A DNA stretch of 64,000 nt from Clostridium saccharoperbutylacetonicum N1-4(HMT) (GCF_000340885.1 NC_020291.1:627001-691000), one strand, 5' to 3'; counted from the stretch's first letter, positions 1 through 7,779 are shown. Numbers and translations: made by a program. Notes: generated by a model from the sequence alone, not told the origin.

Positions 1-572
1 TCATTATGCTTATTTTCAGTAAGCTTTTAGGCATATCTGGCTATACTTCTACAGATGCAGATGCAATGCTTAATATTGCAAGTCAAACTAAACTTCAAGT
101 GAAGGATCTTCTGTTCACAGGAATTATAATTGCTTCACTGGGAGCTGTAATGGATATTGCTATTTCCATTGCTACCTCTATAAATGAGCTTAAGAAGCAA
201 AAGGAAGATGCTACGTTTAAAGAATTATTTAGCTCAGGAATGAATATTGGGCGAGACATGATGGGAACTATGAGTAATACGCTTATTTTAGCATTTTTAG
301 GGGAATCTATTTTCTCTTTCATTTTGATGTATTCTTATCAAGTACAGTTTAGGCAATTGTTTAATTCTAATAGTATTGCAATTGATATTCTTAATGCTAT
401 TTGTGGAAGTTTAGCAGTTGTTTTAACAGTGCCAATTGTAGCTGCTATTGCAGCAAAGCTACTTCAAGGAAGTCAAAGTTCTTATAAAGCGCAAGATGGA
501 GAATTAGCAGAAAATAAGGAAATGACAAGTACTTTGAAAAATGGGTATGCTTTAGAAATGAGCAGAAAGTAA
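1..572 (+). CDS. YibE/F-like multi-pass membrane protein, C-terminal part (5' end outside window)
   Basis: The open frame runs in from the window edge, so only the C-terminal ~190 residues are visible and the ATG at 6 is probably internal. Three or four hydrophobic segments can be seen (around residues 34-56, 90-110 and 130-150 of the visible part). They are separated by a polar stretch containing the phrases ASLGAVMDIAISIATS and MGTMSNTLILAFLGES, which resemble the C-terminal half of YibE/F family integral membrane proteins. The tail is polar (AENKEMTSTLKNG). The role of the family is not established. A good terminator follows, so this is the last gene of its transcript. Confidence 0.6.
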   Translation, partial: IMLIFSKLLGISGYTSTDADAMLNIASQTKLQVKDLLFTGIIIASLGAVMDIAISIATSINELKKQKEDATFKELFSSGMNIGRDMMGTMSNTLILAFLGESIFSFILMYSYQVQFRQLFNSNSIAIDILNAICGSLAVVLTVPIVAAIAAKLLQGSQSSYKAQDGELAENKEMTSTLKNGYALEMSRK

Positions 573-606
573 TTTAAAAAGTGTTTATTAAAGAATTATA
601 TATTGT

Positions 607-651
607 AAAAAAAGCTGAGAACTATGGGGGTGATAGTATTCAGCTTTTTTT
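607..651 (+). terminator. Intrinsic terminator after the YibE/F-like gene
   Basis: The arms AAAAAAAGCTGA and TCAGCTTTTTTT are separated by about 20 nt and end in a T run. This is the expected form of a rho-independent terminator. Confidence 0.75.
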
Positions 652-797
652 GTTGGGGACTGTCACTTGGAAGTTGCTGGAGACTTGTGGTTTGCTAGAG
701 AGGTGATAACTTTACTATTCATGTTTTTGTTTATGTTTAAAAAAAGCTAAATATGGTAGAATAAAATATATGATGGAATGAGGAAGTGAATTGATAT

Positions 798-2381
798 ATG
801 AGAAAAAAGTTTAATGTAACGGGAACTTGTATACCTAACAAACATTACATGGTAAATACTTCGAATAAAATGAAAAAAATAATAAGGTTAATTGAAGATG
901 AAGAATATTTTATTATAAATAGACCAAGACAGTACGGAAAGACTACAACATTGTACCTACTTGAAAAACTTTTGAATGAGGATAGTGAATATTTAGTTAT
1001 ATCTATAAGTTTTGAAGGTATTGGAGATTTAATTTTTGAAGAAGAAAAAAGGTTCTCAAAAGGCTTTTTAAATTTGATTGAAAGAACTCTTTTCATGGGT
1101 AATGAAGAAATATCAGAATTTGTAAAAAATGAAAAAAATGATGTAGAAACTATGGATGATTTATCGCACTTTTTAACAAAGTTTATATTAAAGTGTAATA
1201 GGAAAGTAATTTTAATGATAGATGAAGTTGATAAAAGTAGCAATAATCAATTGTTTTTGAGTTTTTTAGGAATGCTTAGAAATAAGTACTTATTAAGAAA
1301 CACTGGTAAAGATTATACCTTTTATAGTGTAATACTTGCAGGAGTCCATGATGTGAAAAGTTTAAAACTGAAAATAAGACCAGAGGAAGAAAGTAAATAC
1401 AATAGTCCATGGAATATAGCTTCTGATTTTAATGTAGATATGAGCTTTTCAGAAGAAGAAATAGGTACAATGCTTGATGATTACACTGAAAATAAAGGTG
1501 TAGTTTTAGATAAAGCTTACTTTGCAGAAAGGCTTTATTTTTATACTTCTGGATATCCATTTTTAGTTAGTAAGCTTTGCAAAATTATAGATGAAAAGAT
1601 AATGGCAGAAGAGGAATTGAAATGGGAAAAAGATTATATGGAGCTGGCAGTTAAAGAAATCTTAAAAGAGAGCAATACTAATTTTGATAGTCTTATTAAG
1701 AATATAGAAAATAATAATGATTTAAAAGTATTAGTTAAAAGAATAATTTTAGACGGTACAGATATTACTTATAATCAAGATAATTTAATTATTAATATGG
1801 CAATAATGTACGGTATATTCAAAAATAATAATGGAAAAGTTAACATTCATAATAGAATATATGAGCAAAGAATATATAATTATATGAGCTCATTAATAGA
1901 AACTTCAACAGAGGTAGGAGCTTATAATCAAAGTGCAAAATTCATAAAAGTAAATGGAGATTTAGATATAGAAAAAATACTTGTAAAGTTTCAGGAATTT
2001 TTAAAACATGAGTATTCAGAAAAGCGAGAAGAGTTTCTAGAGGCAGATGGAAGATTGGTTTTTCTAGCGTTTATAAGTCCTGTCATAAATGGAACTGGGT
2101 TCGCATTTAAAGAAGTGCAGGGTGGGGAAGAAAAGCGCTTTGATATAGTTATAACTTATAACAAGAAGATGTATATTTTGGAGTTGAAGAAGTGGAATGG
2201 AGAAGAATATCATAAAAAGGGTATGCTTCAATTAGCTGAATATCTTGAGCAGTATAGTTTAGAAGAAGGGTATCTCTTAATATTTGATTTCAGAAAACTT
2301 AAGGGTGAAGCAGGAAATGTGGCAAGGAGTACTGTGACTTTTGAGGGGAAAAAGAAAGAGATAGTCGAAGTTTATTGTTAA
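798..2381 (+). CDS. AAA-ATPase-like protein with C-terminal PD-(D/E)XK-type nuclease domain
   Basis: This 527-residue protein starts with an ATPase domain. A P-loop-like RPRQYGKTT lies at residues 42-50 and a Walker B-like ILMIDEVD near residue 140. The C-terminal ~100 residues contain FDIVITYNKKMYILELKKW, the D...ExK core of PD-(D/E)XK nucleases. This architecture matches the large, poorly characterised 'AAA-ATPase-like plus DUF1703/PDDEXK_9' family common in clostridia and gut bacteria, whose biological role is unknown to me. It is monocistronic, with a weak upstream region and no partner gene. It lies directly upstream of the first CRISPR leader, but the family is not a Cas family and adjacency alone does not link them. 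A defence or mobile-element role is possible but not shown. Confidence 0.75.
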   Translation: MRKKFNVTGTCIPNKHYMVNTSNKMKKIIRLIEDEEYFIINRPRQYGKTTTLYLLEKLLNEDSEYLVISISFEGIGDLIFEEEKRFSKGFLNLIERTLFMGNEEISEFVKNEKNDVETMDDLSHFLTKFILKCNRKVILMIDEVDKSSNNQLFLSFLGMLRNKYLLRNTGKDYTFYSVILAGVHDVKSLKLKIRPEEESKYNSPWNIASDFNVDMSFSEEEIGTMLDDYTENKGVVLDKAYFAERLYFYTSGYPFLVSKLCKIIDEKIMAEEELKWEKDYMELAVKEILKESNTNFDSLIKNIENNNDLKVLVKRIILDGTDITYNQDNLIINMAIMYGIFKNNNGKVNIHNRIYEQRIYNYMSSLIETSTEVGAYNQSAKFIKVNGDLDIEKILVKFQEFLKHEYSEKREEFLEADGRLVFLAFISPVINGTGFAFKEVQGGEEKRFDIVITYNKKMYILELKKWNGEEYHKKGMLQLAEYLEQYSLEEGYLLIFDFRKLKGEAGNVARSTVTFEGKKKEIVEVYC

Positions 2382-2489
2382 GGTTCTACTAAAAATTTAG
2401 GAGGATAGTAAGAAATTAATAATATAATTTACCAGACAAAAAAAGTTTTTTAAGACATATAGGGTTAGAGGTAGCAATGGATTAGGGAG

Positions 2490-2602
2490 CTATTTTCTAT
2501 AAATGAAATTATGTAATGGTCGCTTGGTAAATTTTTTGTAAATGCGTTATACTGACGGGGATATGAGATTTATTTTGATATGGAAATGAGCTTTTTTCTT
2601 TG
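2490..2602 (+). promoter_or_regulatory. Diverged CRISPR leader in front of array A
   Basis: This ~110-bp stretch is recognisably related to the proximal half of the three better conserved leaders. It shares GGTAAATTTTTTG, an A+T-rich tract and a T-rich TTTTTTCTTTG directly before the first repeat, where the others have TATTTTGCTATG. It is more diverged than the others, which suggests an old copy. Confidence 0.55.
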
Positions 2603-2697
2603 GATTAACATTAACATGGGATGTATTTAAATGTTGTATTATTATTAGCTTTGAATAACATTAAAGCGATTGACATTAACATGAGATGTATTAAGTT
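2603..2697 (+). CRISPR. CRISPR array A: two 30-bp repeats, one 35-bp spacer
   Basis: Repeat 1 (2603-2632) begins GATTAACATTAACATGGG and ends ATGTATTTAAAT. Repeat 2 (2668-2697) is a degenerate end copy with the last bases altered to TATTAAGTT. The spacer is 2633-2667. The repeat belongs to the clostridial type I-B-like family, whose 3' end is GATGTATTTAAAT. No cas gene lies nearby. The degenerate last repeat marks the leader-distal end, so reading is on the plus strand. Confidence 0.75.
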
Positions 2698-2767
2698 TAT
2701 ATATAAAAATTAAAGTAAAAATAGTAGAATTGTAACCAAGGTTATTATTTCTTATTTAAACTTAAAG

Positions 2768-2945
2768 TTTATCCCAGGCATAAAGAAAGATAAATTCTAT
2801 TAATGTAAGTAAAACTGAGGCCTTAAGAAGAATTTTATGAATATTAGCTAAAATTCATAAAACGGTTGGTAAATTTTTGCGTGAAAGTTGATTCTAAGAG
2901 GGATGAATGGTATTATTTATTTTAAGGAATGGCTATTTTGCTATG
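2768..2945 (+). promoter_or_regulatory. CRISPR leader of array B
   Basis: This ~180-bp non-coding segment recurs nearly unchanged before arrays D and E. Shared blocks in order are ATCCCAGGCATAAAG, TAAGAAGAATTTT, GCTAAAATTCATAAAAC, GTTGATTCTAAGAGGG and TTTAAGGAATGGCTATTTTG, ending directly at the first repeat. Such sequence normally carries the array promoter and the spacer-integration signals. Confidence 0.8.
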
Positions 2946-3174
2946 GATTAACTTCAACATGAGATGTATTTAAATACCAGTTTGACTTTATAGCCTTCTG
3001 TATATTGCTTGTGATTAACTTTAACATTAGATGTATTTAAATAGAATAAGGTCCATAGCTTCTACAACTTCAATTTCTGATTAACTTCAACATGAGATGT
3101 ATTTAAATAAAATTGCACTTTTCGCTTTCATATCGTCAAAACGTGATTAACTTTAACATGAGATGTATTTAAAT
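2946..3174 (+). CRISPR. CRISPR array B: four 30-bp repeats, three spacers
   Basis: Repeats lie at 2946-2975, 3013-3042, 3079-3108 and 3145-3174, starting GATTAACTTYAACAT and ending GATGTATTTAAAT. Spacers of 37, 36 and 36 nt lie between them. The repeats vary only at a C/T in the middle and at TGAG versus TTAG. The leader is intact and adjacent. No cas1/cas2 or effector genes are in the window, so the array depends on Cas proteins made elsewhere or is inactive. I see no match of the spacers within this window. Confidence 0.93.
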
Positions 3175-3196
3175 ATAATAAAGTACAGCAAAAAAA

Positions 3197-3229
3197 ATAG
3201 AATGCCTGTAACCAAGCATTCTATTTCTT
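3197..3229 (+). terminator. Hairpin at the end of array B
   Basis: The arms ATAGAATGC (3197-3205) and GCATTCTAT (3216-3224) flank a loop containing GTAACCAA, followed by TTCTT. The same GTAACCAA...TTATTTCTT context recurs after array A (about 2735-2755) and after the remnant at 6804, with weaker stems. It probably ends the precursor crRNA. Confidence 0.55.
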
Positions 3230-3254
3230 GCTTTTGAATTAATTTTTATTAGAA

Positions 3255-3283
3255 TTGAAAATAGAATCTGAATGTTATATAAT
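3255..3283 (+). promoter_or_regulatory. Sigma-A type promoter of the his leader peptide/hisS unit
   Basis: TTGAAA (3255-3260), a 17-bp spacer, then TATAAT (3278-3283). Transcription would start near 3290, only ~10 bases before the leader-peptide ribosome binding site. Confidence 0.75.
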
Positions 3284-3312
3284 AATAACAATAAATTTTA
3301 GGAGGAAATATT

Positions 3313-3360
3313 ATGAAAGCATTTAATATGAAAATAGTAAATTTCATACATCATCACTAG
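3313..3360 (+). CDS. Histidine leader peptide (15 residues)
   Basis: A perfect AGGAGG (3300-3305) sits 7 nt before an ATG that opens a 15-codon frame, MKAFNMKIVNFIHHH. The frame ends with three consecutive histidine codons (CAT CAT CAC) directly before the stop. It lies between a strong promoter and a terminator hairpin, upstream of a histidyl-tRNA synthetase gene. The design matches leader peptides that sense charged tRNA-His by ribosome stalling. Its product is unlikely to have a function other than being translated. It is too short for standard gene callers. Confidence 0.8.
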   Translation: MKAFNMKIVNFIHHH

Positions 3361-3488
3361 CAAGACTTAGTCTGTTAAAAAGCAGATGCAAGTCTATAAT
3401 TCGTAGGCTTGTATCTGCTGGTGATAATGAATTAGATGTTAGTAGTAATTTGTTAAACCATGTAGGATATATGCCTGCATGGTTTTTT
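3361..3488 (+). promoter_or_regulatory. Histidine attenuator: 16-bp hairpin plus intrinsic terminator
   Basis: A long hairpin is formed by 3381-3396 and 3404-3419 (16 pairs, two of them G-U). A terminator follows with arms ACCATGTAGG (3457-3466) and CCTGCATGGT (3474-3483), then six T. Alternative pairings exist. CAAGACTTA at 3361-3369 can pair with TAGGCTTG at 3404-3411. That would free AAAAAGCAGATGCA to pair with TGCATGGTTTTT in the terminator. A ribosome that reaches the stop codon would cover the first segment and favour termination; one stalled at the His codons would not. This switching model is inferred. Confidence 0.7.
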
Positions 3489-3538
3489 GCATATGTAATG
3501 TTTAAAGATTAAAGGAAATATGAGGAGGAGAATGAACT

Positions 3539-4831
3539 ATGAAAAATAATAAAGTACAACCAAGTATATTACCAGGCTTTATGGAGCTATTACCAAAGGA
3601 ACAGCAAATATTTAGAGATATGGTGAGAAAGATAACTAATGTATATGAGCAAAATGGATTTTTAGAAATGGACACCCCAATTATTGAAAAATCTGAGGTG
3701 CTACTTGCAAAAAGTGCAGGTGAAACTGAAAAGCAAGTATATAGATTTAATAGGGGAAGTAATGATCTATCTTTGAGATTTGATTTAACTGTACCATTTG
3801 CTAGATTTTCAGCTCAATATTTCAATGAATTAACCTTTCCCTTTAAAAGATATCAAATTGGCAAAGTATATAGGGGAGAGAGAAATCAAAGAGGAAGATA
3901 CAGAGAGTTTTATCAATGTGATATAGATATTATAGGAAATAATAAGCTTAGTGTTAATAATGATGCATTGGTAATTAGTATGGTATCTAAGGGGTTTAAG
4001 GCTATTGGTTTAAAAGACTATAAATTTCAAATAAGCAATAGAAAAATACTATCAGCTATCTTGAAAGATTTAGAAATTATAAATGCAATTGAAGTTATGG
4101 GGTTAATTGATAAGTACGACAAAATAGGAAAAGAAGAGTTCTTAAATTCACTGGTTGAACTAGTAGGGCAAGAAAAAGCTGATGTTATTAATAAGGCCAT
4201 TAATATAAATGGAAGTAATGAAGAAATAATGAAACAATTAAGAGAATTAGCTATGAATTCAGAGGAGTTTGAAAAGGGACTTGAGGAACTTTCTGTAGTT
4301 AGAAATATGTTAAAGATTTTTGGAGTAGAGGAGGATGAGTATGTAATAAATATAAAAATTATAAGAGGCCTTGATTACTATACAGGAACGGTATTTGAAA
4401 CTTTTTTAACAGGAAATGAAGGATATGGTTCAATATGTTCTGGTGGAAGATATGATAATTTAGCTCAAAATTATACAGATAATATTTTACCAGGTGTAGG
4501 AATATCTATTGGACTTACAAGGTTATTTTTTGTACTAAAAGAAATAGGCTTTTTAAAGGATTATAAGGTAGAAAAATCAATAGAATATTTAATCATACCA
4601 ATTGGGGATACGCTAGAATATTGTGCAGAGGTTTATAATGGATTATTAAGGAAGGGGAAATATGCTGAAATATATCTTGAGGATGATAAATTAAAGAAAA
4701 AACTTAACTATGCTAATAAGTTAGGAATACCAAATGTAATACTAATTGGTGAAGATGAGGTTTTAAATAAACAAGTGAAAATTAAAGATATGGTTAGTGG
4801 AGAGGAAACAATAGTTGGCGCTGAGGATTGA
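3539..4831 (+). CDS. hisS: Histidyl-tRNA synthetase (class II), probably a second copy
   Basis: This 430-residue class II aminoacyl-tRNA synthetase charges tRNA-His. Motif 2 is YRGERNQRGRYREFYQ near residue 115, the histidine-binding signature is RGLDYYTGTVFE near 277, and motif 3 is GVGISIGLTRLF near 320. A C-terminal anticodon-binding domain follows (from about residue 340). The intact catalytic signatures and the anticodon domain argue against the HisZ paralogue. The ATG follows GAGGAG at a normal distance. The gene stands alone here, away from aspS, the usual clostridial neighbour of hisS, so it may be a second copy. It is controlled by a histidine leader peptide and attenuator instead of the T-box common for clostridial synthetases. 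Confidence 0.9.
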   Translation: MKNNKVQPSILPGFMELLPKEQQIFRDMVRKITNVYEQNGFLEMDTPIIEKSEVLLAKSAGETEKQVYRFNRGSNDLSLRFDLTVPFARFSAQYFNELTFPFKRYQIGKVYRGERNQRGRYREFYQCDIDIIGNNKLSVNNDALVISMVSKGFKAIGLKDYKFQISNRKILSAILKDLEIINAIEVMGLIDKYDKIGKEEFLNSLVELVGQEKADVINKAININGSNEEIMKQLRELAMNSEEFEKGLEELSVVRNMLKIFGVEEDEYVINIKIIRGLDYYTGTVFETFLTGNEGYGSICSGGRYDNLAQNYTDNILPGVGISIGLTRLFFVLKEIGFLKDYKVEKSIEYLIIPIGDTLEYCAEVYNGLLRKGKYAEIYLEDDKLKKKLNYANKLGIPNVILIGEDEVLNKQVKIKDMVSGEETIVGAED

Positions 4832-4909
4832 TTTTAGGTAAATTTTTAATAACATATTTGAATATTATTATGGTTGCTACATAAAATAAAGCTGAAAGGT
4901 GGATTGATA

Positions 4910-5233
4910 ATGAAAAAATTTACTATTTTATTCTTAATATTATTATGTTTATCATTTAATATAATGACTATTTCCCCTCTAGCTCAAACTAGTGGCATTA
5001 AAGAAGGCTTATATACAGTATCTGATTTAAAACTTGCACCCAATAGTACTTATGTGATACAAAATCAATCCTCTGCTGATAGTGTCTTTGTACTTGTCTT
5101 TAATGAAAATAATGTTGTACAACAATCTTTACGATTGGAGACTAAATCACCAAAATTTAATTTATTTCCTCTTAAATCAGAGTATAAAATACTGATAATT
5201 GGTAATGGAGACATATCTATCTCTGAAACATAA
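4910..5233 (+). CDS. Small secreted protein, paralogue 1
   Basis: This ~107-residue protein has a clear signal peptide: MKKF, a hydrophobic core FLILLCLSFNIMTI, then PLAQT as a possible cleavage region. The mature part is ~80 residues with the phrases KEGLYTVSDLKLAP, DSVFVLVFNE and IIGNGDISI. It starts at the ATG after GAAAGGTGG rather than at the earlier in-frame ATG at 4874. I do not recognise a family. It is followed by a clearly related gene in the same orientation, so the two form a tandem duplicate. The motif GLYTxSDLxL and the beta-rich mature part suggest a small extracellular beta-sandwich, but no function can be assigned. Confidence 0.7.
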   Translation: MKKFTILFLILLCLSFNIMTISPLAQTSGIKEGLYTVSDLKLAPNSTYVIQNQSSADSVFVLVFNENNVVQQSLRLETKSPKFNLFPLKSEYKILIIGNGDISISET

Positions 5234-5331
5234 TTTTAGAGAATGTATTTTATATTTTAATACGATATTTTCCTTTGTAAATATAATTAAAATATTTATC
5301 ACACACACTAAAGCGGAAGGTGGAAATTATA

Positions 5332-5643
5332 GTGAAGAATTTTTTTATTTCATTGCTAATTTTATTATTCTTATCATTTAATATTACTTTAATACCTTTA
5401 GCTATAGGCAATATCTTTAAGGAAGGCTTATATACACCATCGGATCTTAATTTACCATCAAAACCTAGTTATAATATTCAAAATATTTCTAGTACTGATA
5501 ATGTCTATGTACTTGTTTTTGATAAAACACATTCTTTATATCAATCTATACGAATGGAACCTAATTCTCCAAAGTATGTGGTATCTTTTGACCCCGACTT
5601 CAGAATAGCAGTAATTGGTAAAGGAGAAGTATTTTTCTCTTAA
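5332..5643 (+). CDS. Small secreted protein, paralogue 2
   Basis: GTG start at 5332 after GGAAGGTGG; ~103 residues. The signal peptide core is FFISLLILLFLSFNI. The mature part parallels the preceding gene: FKEGLYTPSDLNLP, DNVYVLVFDK, SIRMEPNSPKY and AVIGKGEVFFS. The conserved order of these phrases shows duplication followed by divergence. A terminator lies directly at the stop codon, so the pair probably forms one transcript. Function unknown. Confidence 0.65.
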   Translation: MKNFFISLLILLFLSFNITLIPLAIGNIFKEGLYTPSDLNLPSKPSYNIQNISSTDNVYVLVFDKTHSLYQSIRMEPNSPKYVVSFDPDFRIAVIGKGEVFFS

Positions 5644-5669
5644 AAGACACTTTTTGAGTGTCTTTTTTA
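5642..5669 (+). terminator. Intrinsic terminator of the small secreted protein pair
   Basis: AAAAGACACT and AGTGTCTTTTTT flank a 5-nt loop, followed by T-rich sequence. The stem begins inside the stop codon of the second paralogue. Confidence 0.8.
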
Positions 5670-5792
5670 TTTTTTCCTTTACCCTAAATTCTGCGAGATA
5701 TCTATAGAATATACATTCCACATGCGAATCATAAGGACACATTAAAATTAAAGTTTATATAAACATATGTTAAGTTTATACTTATACTTATG

Positions 5793-6632
5793 TCATTGAT
5801 TTTCAATCGTATTACTTTTATCTAATCCATTATCTACAAGAATCGCATACAACGTACCATCTGCTTTCATCTCATTAATTTTTTCATTTAGATTATTTAA
5901 TAATGTGATATCGCTTTTTTTAACTGCTATTCCTACAAGTCCATGTATTTCAGGAGTATAATCACTTAATATCTTTAAATAGAAGCTATTGTTTTTTAAA
6001 GAATATTCTACCAAAGCTGAATCAGATACACCTGCATCAATTTCCCCATTATTTATAGCATTCAATAAATTAGTATTATCTTCGAAAAACAGCACATTTT
6101 TTACTAAGTTATTTTTCTTCCAATCTTGTATTAAATCCGCAAATTTCGTACCTCTTATAGTTCCAACCACTGCATTTTTCAAATCATCCTTAAAATTAAT
6201 TTTTGAAGCCTTTGGAACAATAACAACTTCTGATTCCTTATATAGCGGCTGAGTAAATGATACTATCTCTTCACGCTCAGGAGTTATATATATTCCATCT
6301 GCTGCCAGATCTATACTATCATCAGTATTTAGTTGGTTTAATAGATCTGCAAATTTTATTTTCTTTTCTTCAATTTTATTAATTCCAAGTCGCTTTGCAA
6401 TTTCAGCTATGATATCAGCATCAATTCCACTTAGCTTATTTGTTTCAGGATTTATATAAGCAAAAGGCGGGGCATCTGCTGAAACAAAAGTTAGTGTCCC
6501 TTTTTCTTTTATTGTTTGTAATCTATCCTTTACTGATGCAATATTGGTTGTTGTAATTTTACTACTATTCGTATCACATCCAATTATTGCAATAAGACCT
6601 ATAATAACAATTAAAGTGAATATTTTTTTCAT
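5793..6632 (-). CDS. Amino-acid ABC transporter substrate-binding lipoprotein (SBP_bac_3 type), orphan
   Basis: This 279-residue protein has a lipoprotein signal peptide ending IAIIGC, with Cys19 as the lipidation site. It then carries the family-3 periplasmic-binding fold: GTLTFVSADAPPFAYIN at the N-lobe, LSGIDADIIAEIAKRLG, the hinge region DLAADGIYITPEREEIVSFT and GVSDSALVEY in the second lobe. Such proteins capture polar amino acids for an ABC importer. No permease or ATPase gene is next to it, so it must share a transporter elsewhere or act as a sensor. The start is an ATG after AAGGAG. Confidence 0.85.
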   Translation of the reverse strand: MKKIFTLIVIIGLIAIIGCDTNSSKITTTNIASVKDRLQTIKEKGTLTFVSADAPPFAYINPETNKLSGIDADIIAEIAKRLGINKIEEKKIKFADLLNQLNTDDSIDLAADGIYITPEREEIVSFTQPLYKESEVVIVPKASKINFKDDLKNAVVGTIRGTKFADLIQDWKKNNLVKNVLFFEDNTNLLNAINNGEIDAGVSDSALVEYSLKNNSFYLKILSDYTPEIHGLVGIAVKKSDITLLNNLNEKINEMKADGTLYAILVDNGLDKSNTIENQ

Positions 6633-6803
6633 AAGTAAAAATCTCCTTAAAACGTGAACTATTTTTTATAGTTATTGTTTGAAATTGAAATATGACTTAT
6701 TCATGTTTTAAAGAATTTCAAATTTAAAAAAGAATAGTTTTATTGTTGGCTACATATAATCTACGATTTATTTTTGCTACGTCAAATCTACATGTTATAC
6801 AGA

Positions 6804-6833
6804 GATTAATTTTAATATAAGATGTATTAAGTT
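6804..6833 (+). CRISPR. CRISPR remnant C: single degenerate repeat
   Basis: One decayed copy of the 30-bp repeat begins GATTAATTTTAATATAAG and ends GATGTATTAAGTT, the same altered end as the last repeat of array A. It is followed by the GTAACCAAAG...TTATTTCTTA tail seen after arrays A and B. The leader and other repeats are lost or unrecognisable upstream (6633-6803 holds nothing else I can name). Confidence 0.5.
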
Positions 6834-6970
6834 TAGATATAGTAGAGAGCAGTAAACAAACAGTATACCTGTAACCAAAGACATTATTTCTTACTCTTGC
6901 ATGAATTTTATTTCACTAGCTACATTATATCTGGCATTGGATAGAATATAAATTAATAAGTTTTTTATTA

Positions 6971-7172
6971 GTTTATAATTCAATATTTCTAAATTTTATC
7001 CCAGGCATAAAGCAAGATAAATTCCATTAAAGTAAGTAAAAATAAGGACTTAAGAAGAATTTTTTGAATGTTAGCTAAAATTCATAAAACGGCTGGTAAA
7101 TTTTTGTGTGGAAGTTGATTCTAAGAGGGATGAATGGTATTATTGATTTTAAGGAATGGCTATTTTGCTATG
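6971..7172 (+). promoter_or_regulatory. CRISPR leader of array D
   Basis: This ~200-bp copy of the shared leader starts TTTATAATTCAATATTTCT and ends TTTTAAGGAATGGCTATTTTG, then the first repeat. It is nearly identical over long blocks to the leaders of arrays B and E. Confidence 0.8.
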
Positions 7173-7266
7173 GATTAACTTCAACATGAGATGTATTTAA
7201 ATCCGATCCAATGAATAAGATGCAAATCTATATTAAGATTAACTTCAACATTAGATGTATGTAAAT
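7173..7266 (+). CRISPR. CRISPR array D: two 30-bp repeats, one 34-bp spacer
   Basis: Repeats are 7173-7202 and 7237-7266; the last has TATGTAAAT instead of TATTTAAAT and the TTAG variant, as expected for a terminal repeat. The spacer is 7203-7236. An intact leader precedes it. There are no cas genes nearby. Confidence 0.85.
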
Positions 7267-7304
7267 CTAACTAGTTAGTACAAGTTATTCTAGTATTACG
7301 CAAA

Positions 7305-7341
7305 AATCACACTATTCATTTTTTAGTTGAATAATGTGATT
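7305..7341 (+). terminator. Hairpin after array D
   Basis: AATCACACTATTCA and TGAATAATGTGATT pair with one mismatch, ~40 nt after the last repeat. Array E has a related hairpin at the same relative place, so it belongs to the duplicated cassette. Confidence 0.5.
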
Positions 7342-7422
7342 CTTAAATCAGTTATTAAATTTTATATAATCTATAAATTCAAAGTTCTTGCTGATTCATA
7401 GAGCAAGCTGAAATTTCTGTAA

Positions 7423-7764
7423 TTATTCCCTGATGAATTTTACATCTGAAGAAGGAACCTCTACAGTATCAGAAACATATCGCTCAACCTTCATGTGCAG
7501 ATCATACTTGTTTCTTAAATGTGCAATAGTTGTCATCATTGGTGAAGCATGATGGGCGTCAATTGCATTCTGATCTCTCCAACTATCGATAAGTAAAACT
7601 GTTTCAGGATCATTCATCGGAAAGAAATATTCATATTTTTCATTTCCATCTTCGTTACGGATGGCGGCAGCAGTACCGCTGTTTTCCATTTCTTCTGCAA
7701 ATTTTCTGGCATTTCCGTTTATTCCTGAATAGTATAAATTTACAGTGATACTCACTATATTCAC
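7423..7764 (-). CDS. ABM-superfamily monooxygenase-like protein
   Basis: This 113-residue protein resembles the antibiotic-biosynthesis-monooxygenase/quinol monooxygenase fold. It has an N-terminal beta strand IVSITVNLYY, a helix ARKFAEEMENSG, the strand FFPMNDPETVLLIDSW with the family's typical W, and a helix AIDAHHASPMM. These small dimeric enzymes or sensors act on quinone-like or heme-like compounds; the substrate is unknown here. It has its own promoter and a GAAGAAGGAG ribosome site. The codon choice (GCGG, CTTCCG) looks less A+T-rich than its neighbours, which is compatible with transfer. Confidence 0.75.
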   Translation of the reverse strand: MNIVSITVNLYYSGINGNARKFAEEMENSGTAAAIRNEDGNEKYEYFFPMNDPETVLLIDSWRDQNAIDAHHASPMMTTIAHLRNKYDLHMKVERYVSDTVEVPSSDVKFIRE

Positions 7765-7779
7765 TCCTTCTTCAAGTTA

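Noticed and set aside
3361..3538. T-box riboswitch in front of hisS
   Set aside because: The T-box core (AGGGUGGNACCGCG type) and specifier loop structure are absent; a leader peptide with a His run and a simple terminator are present instead.
3539..4831. HisZ, the catalytically inactive regulator of ATP phosphoribosyltransferase
   Set aside because: Motifs 2 and 3, RGLDYYTGTVFE and a full anticodon-binding domain are present, as expected for a genuine synthetase.
5199..5381. 60-codon ORF between the two small secreted protein genes
   Set aside because: It overlaps both real genes in another frame and lacks a ribosome site.
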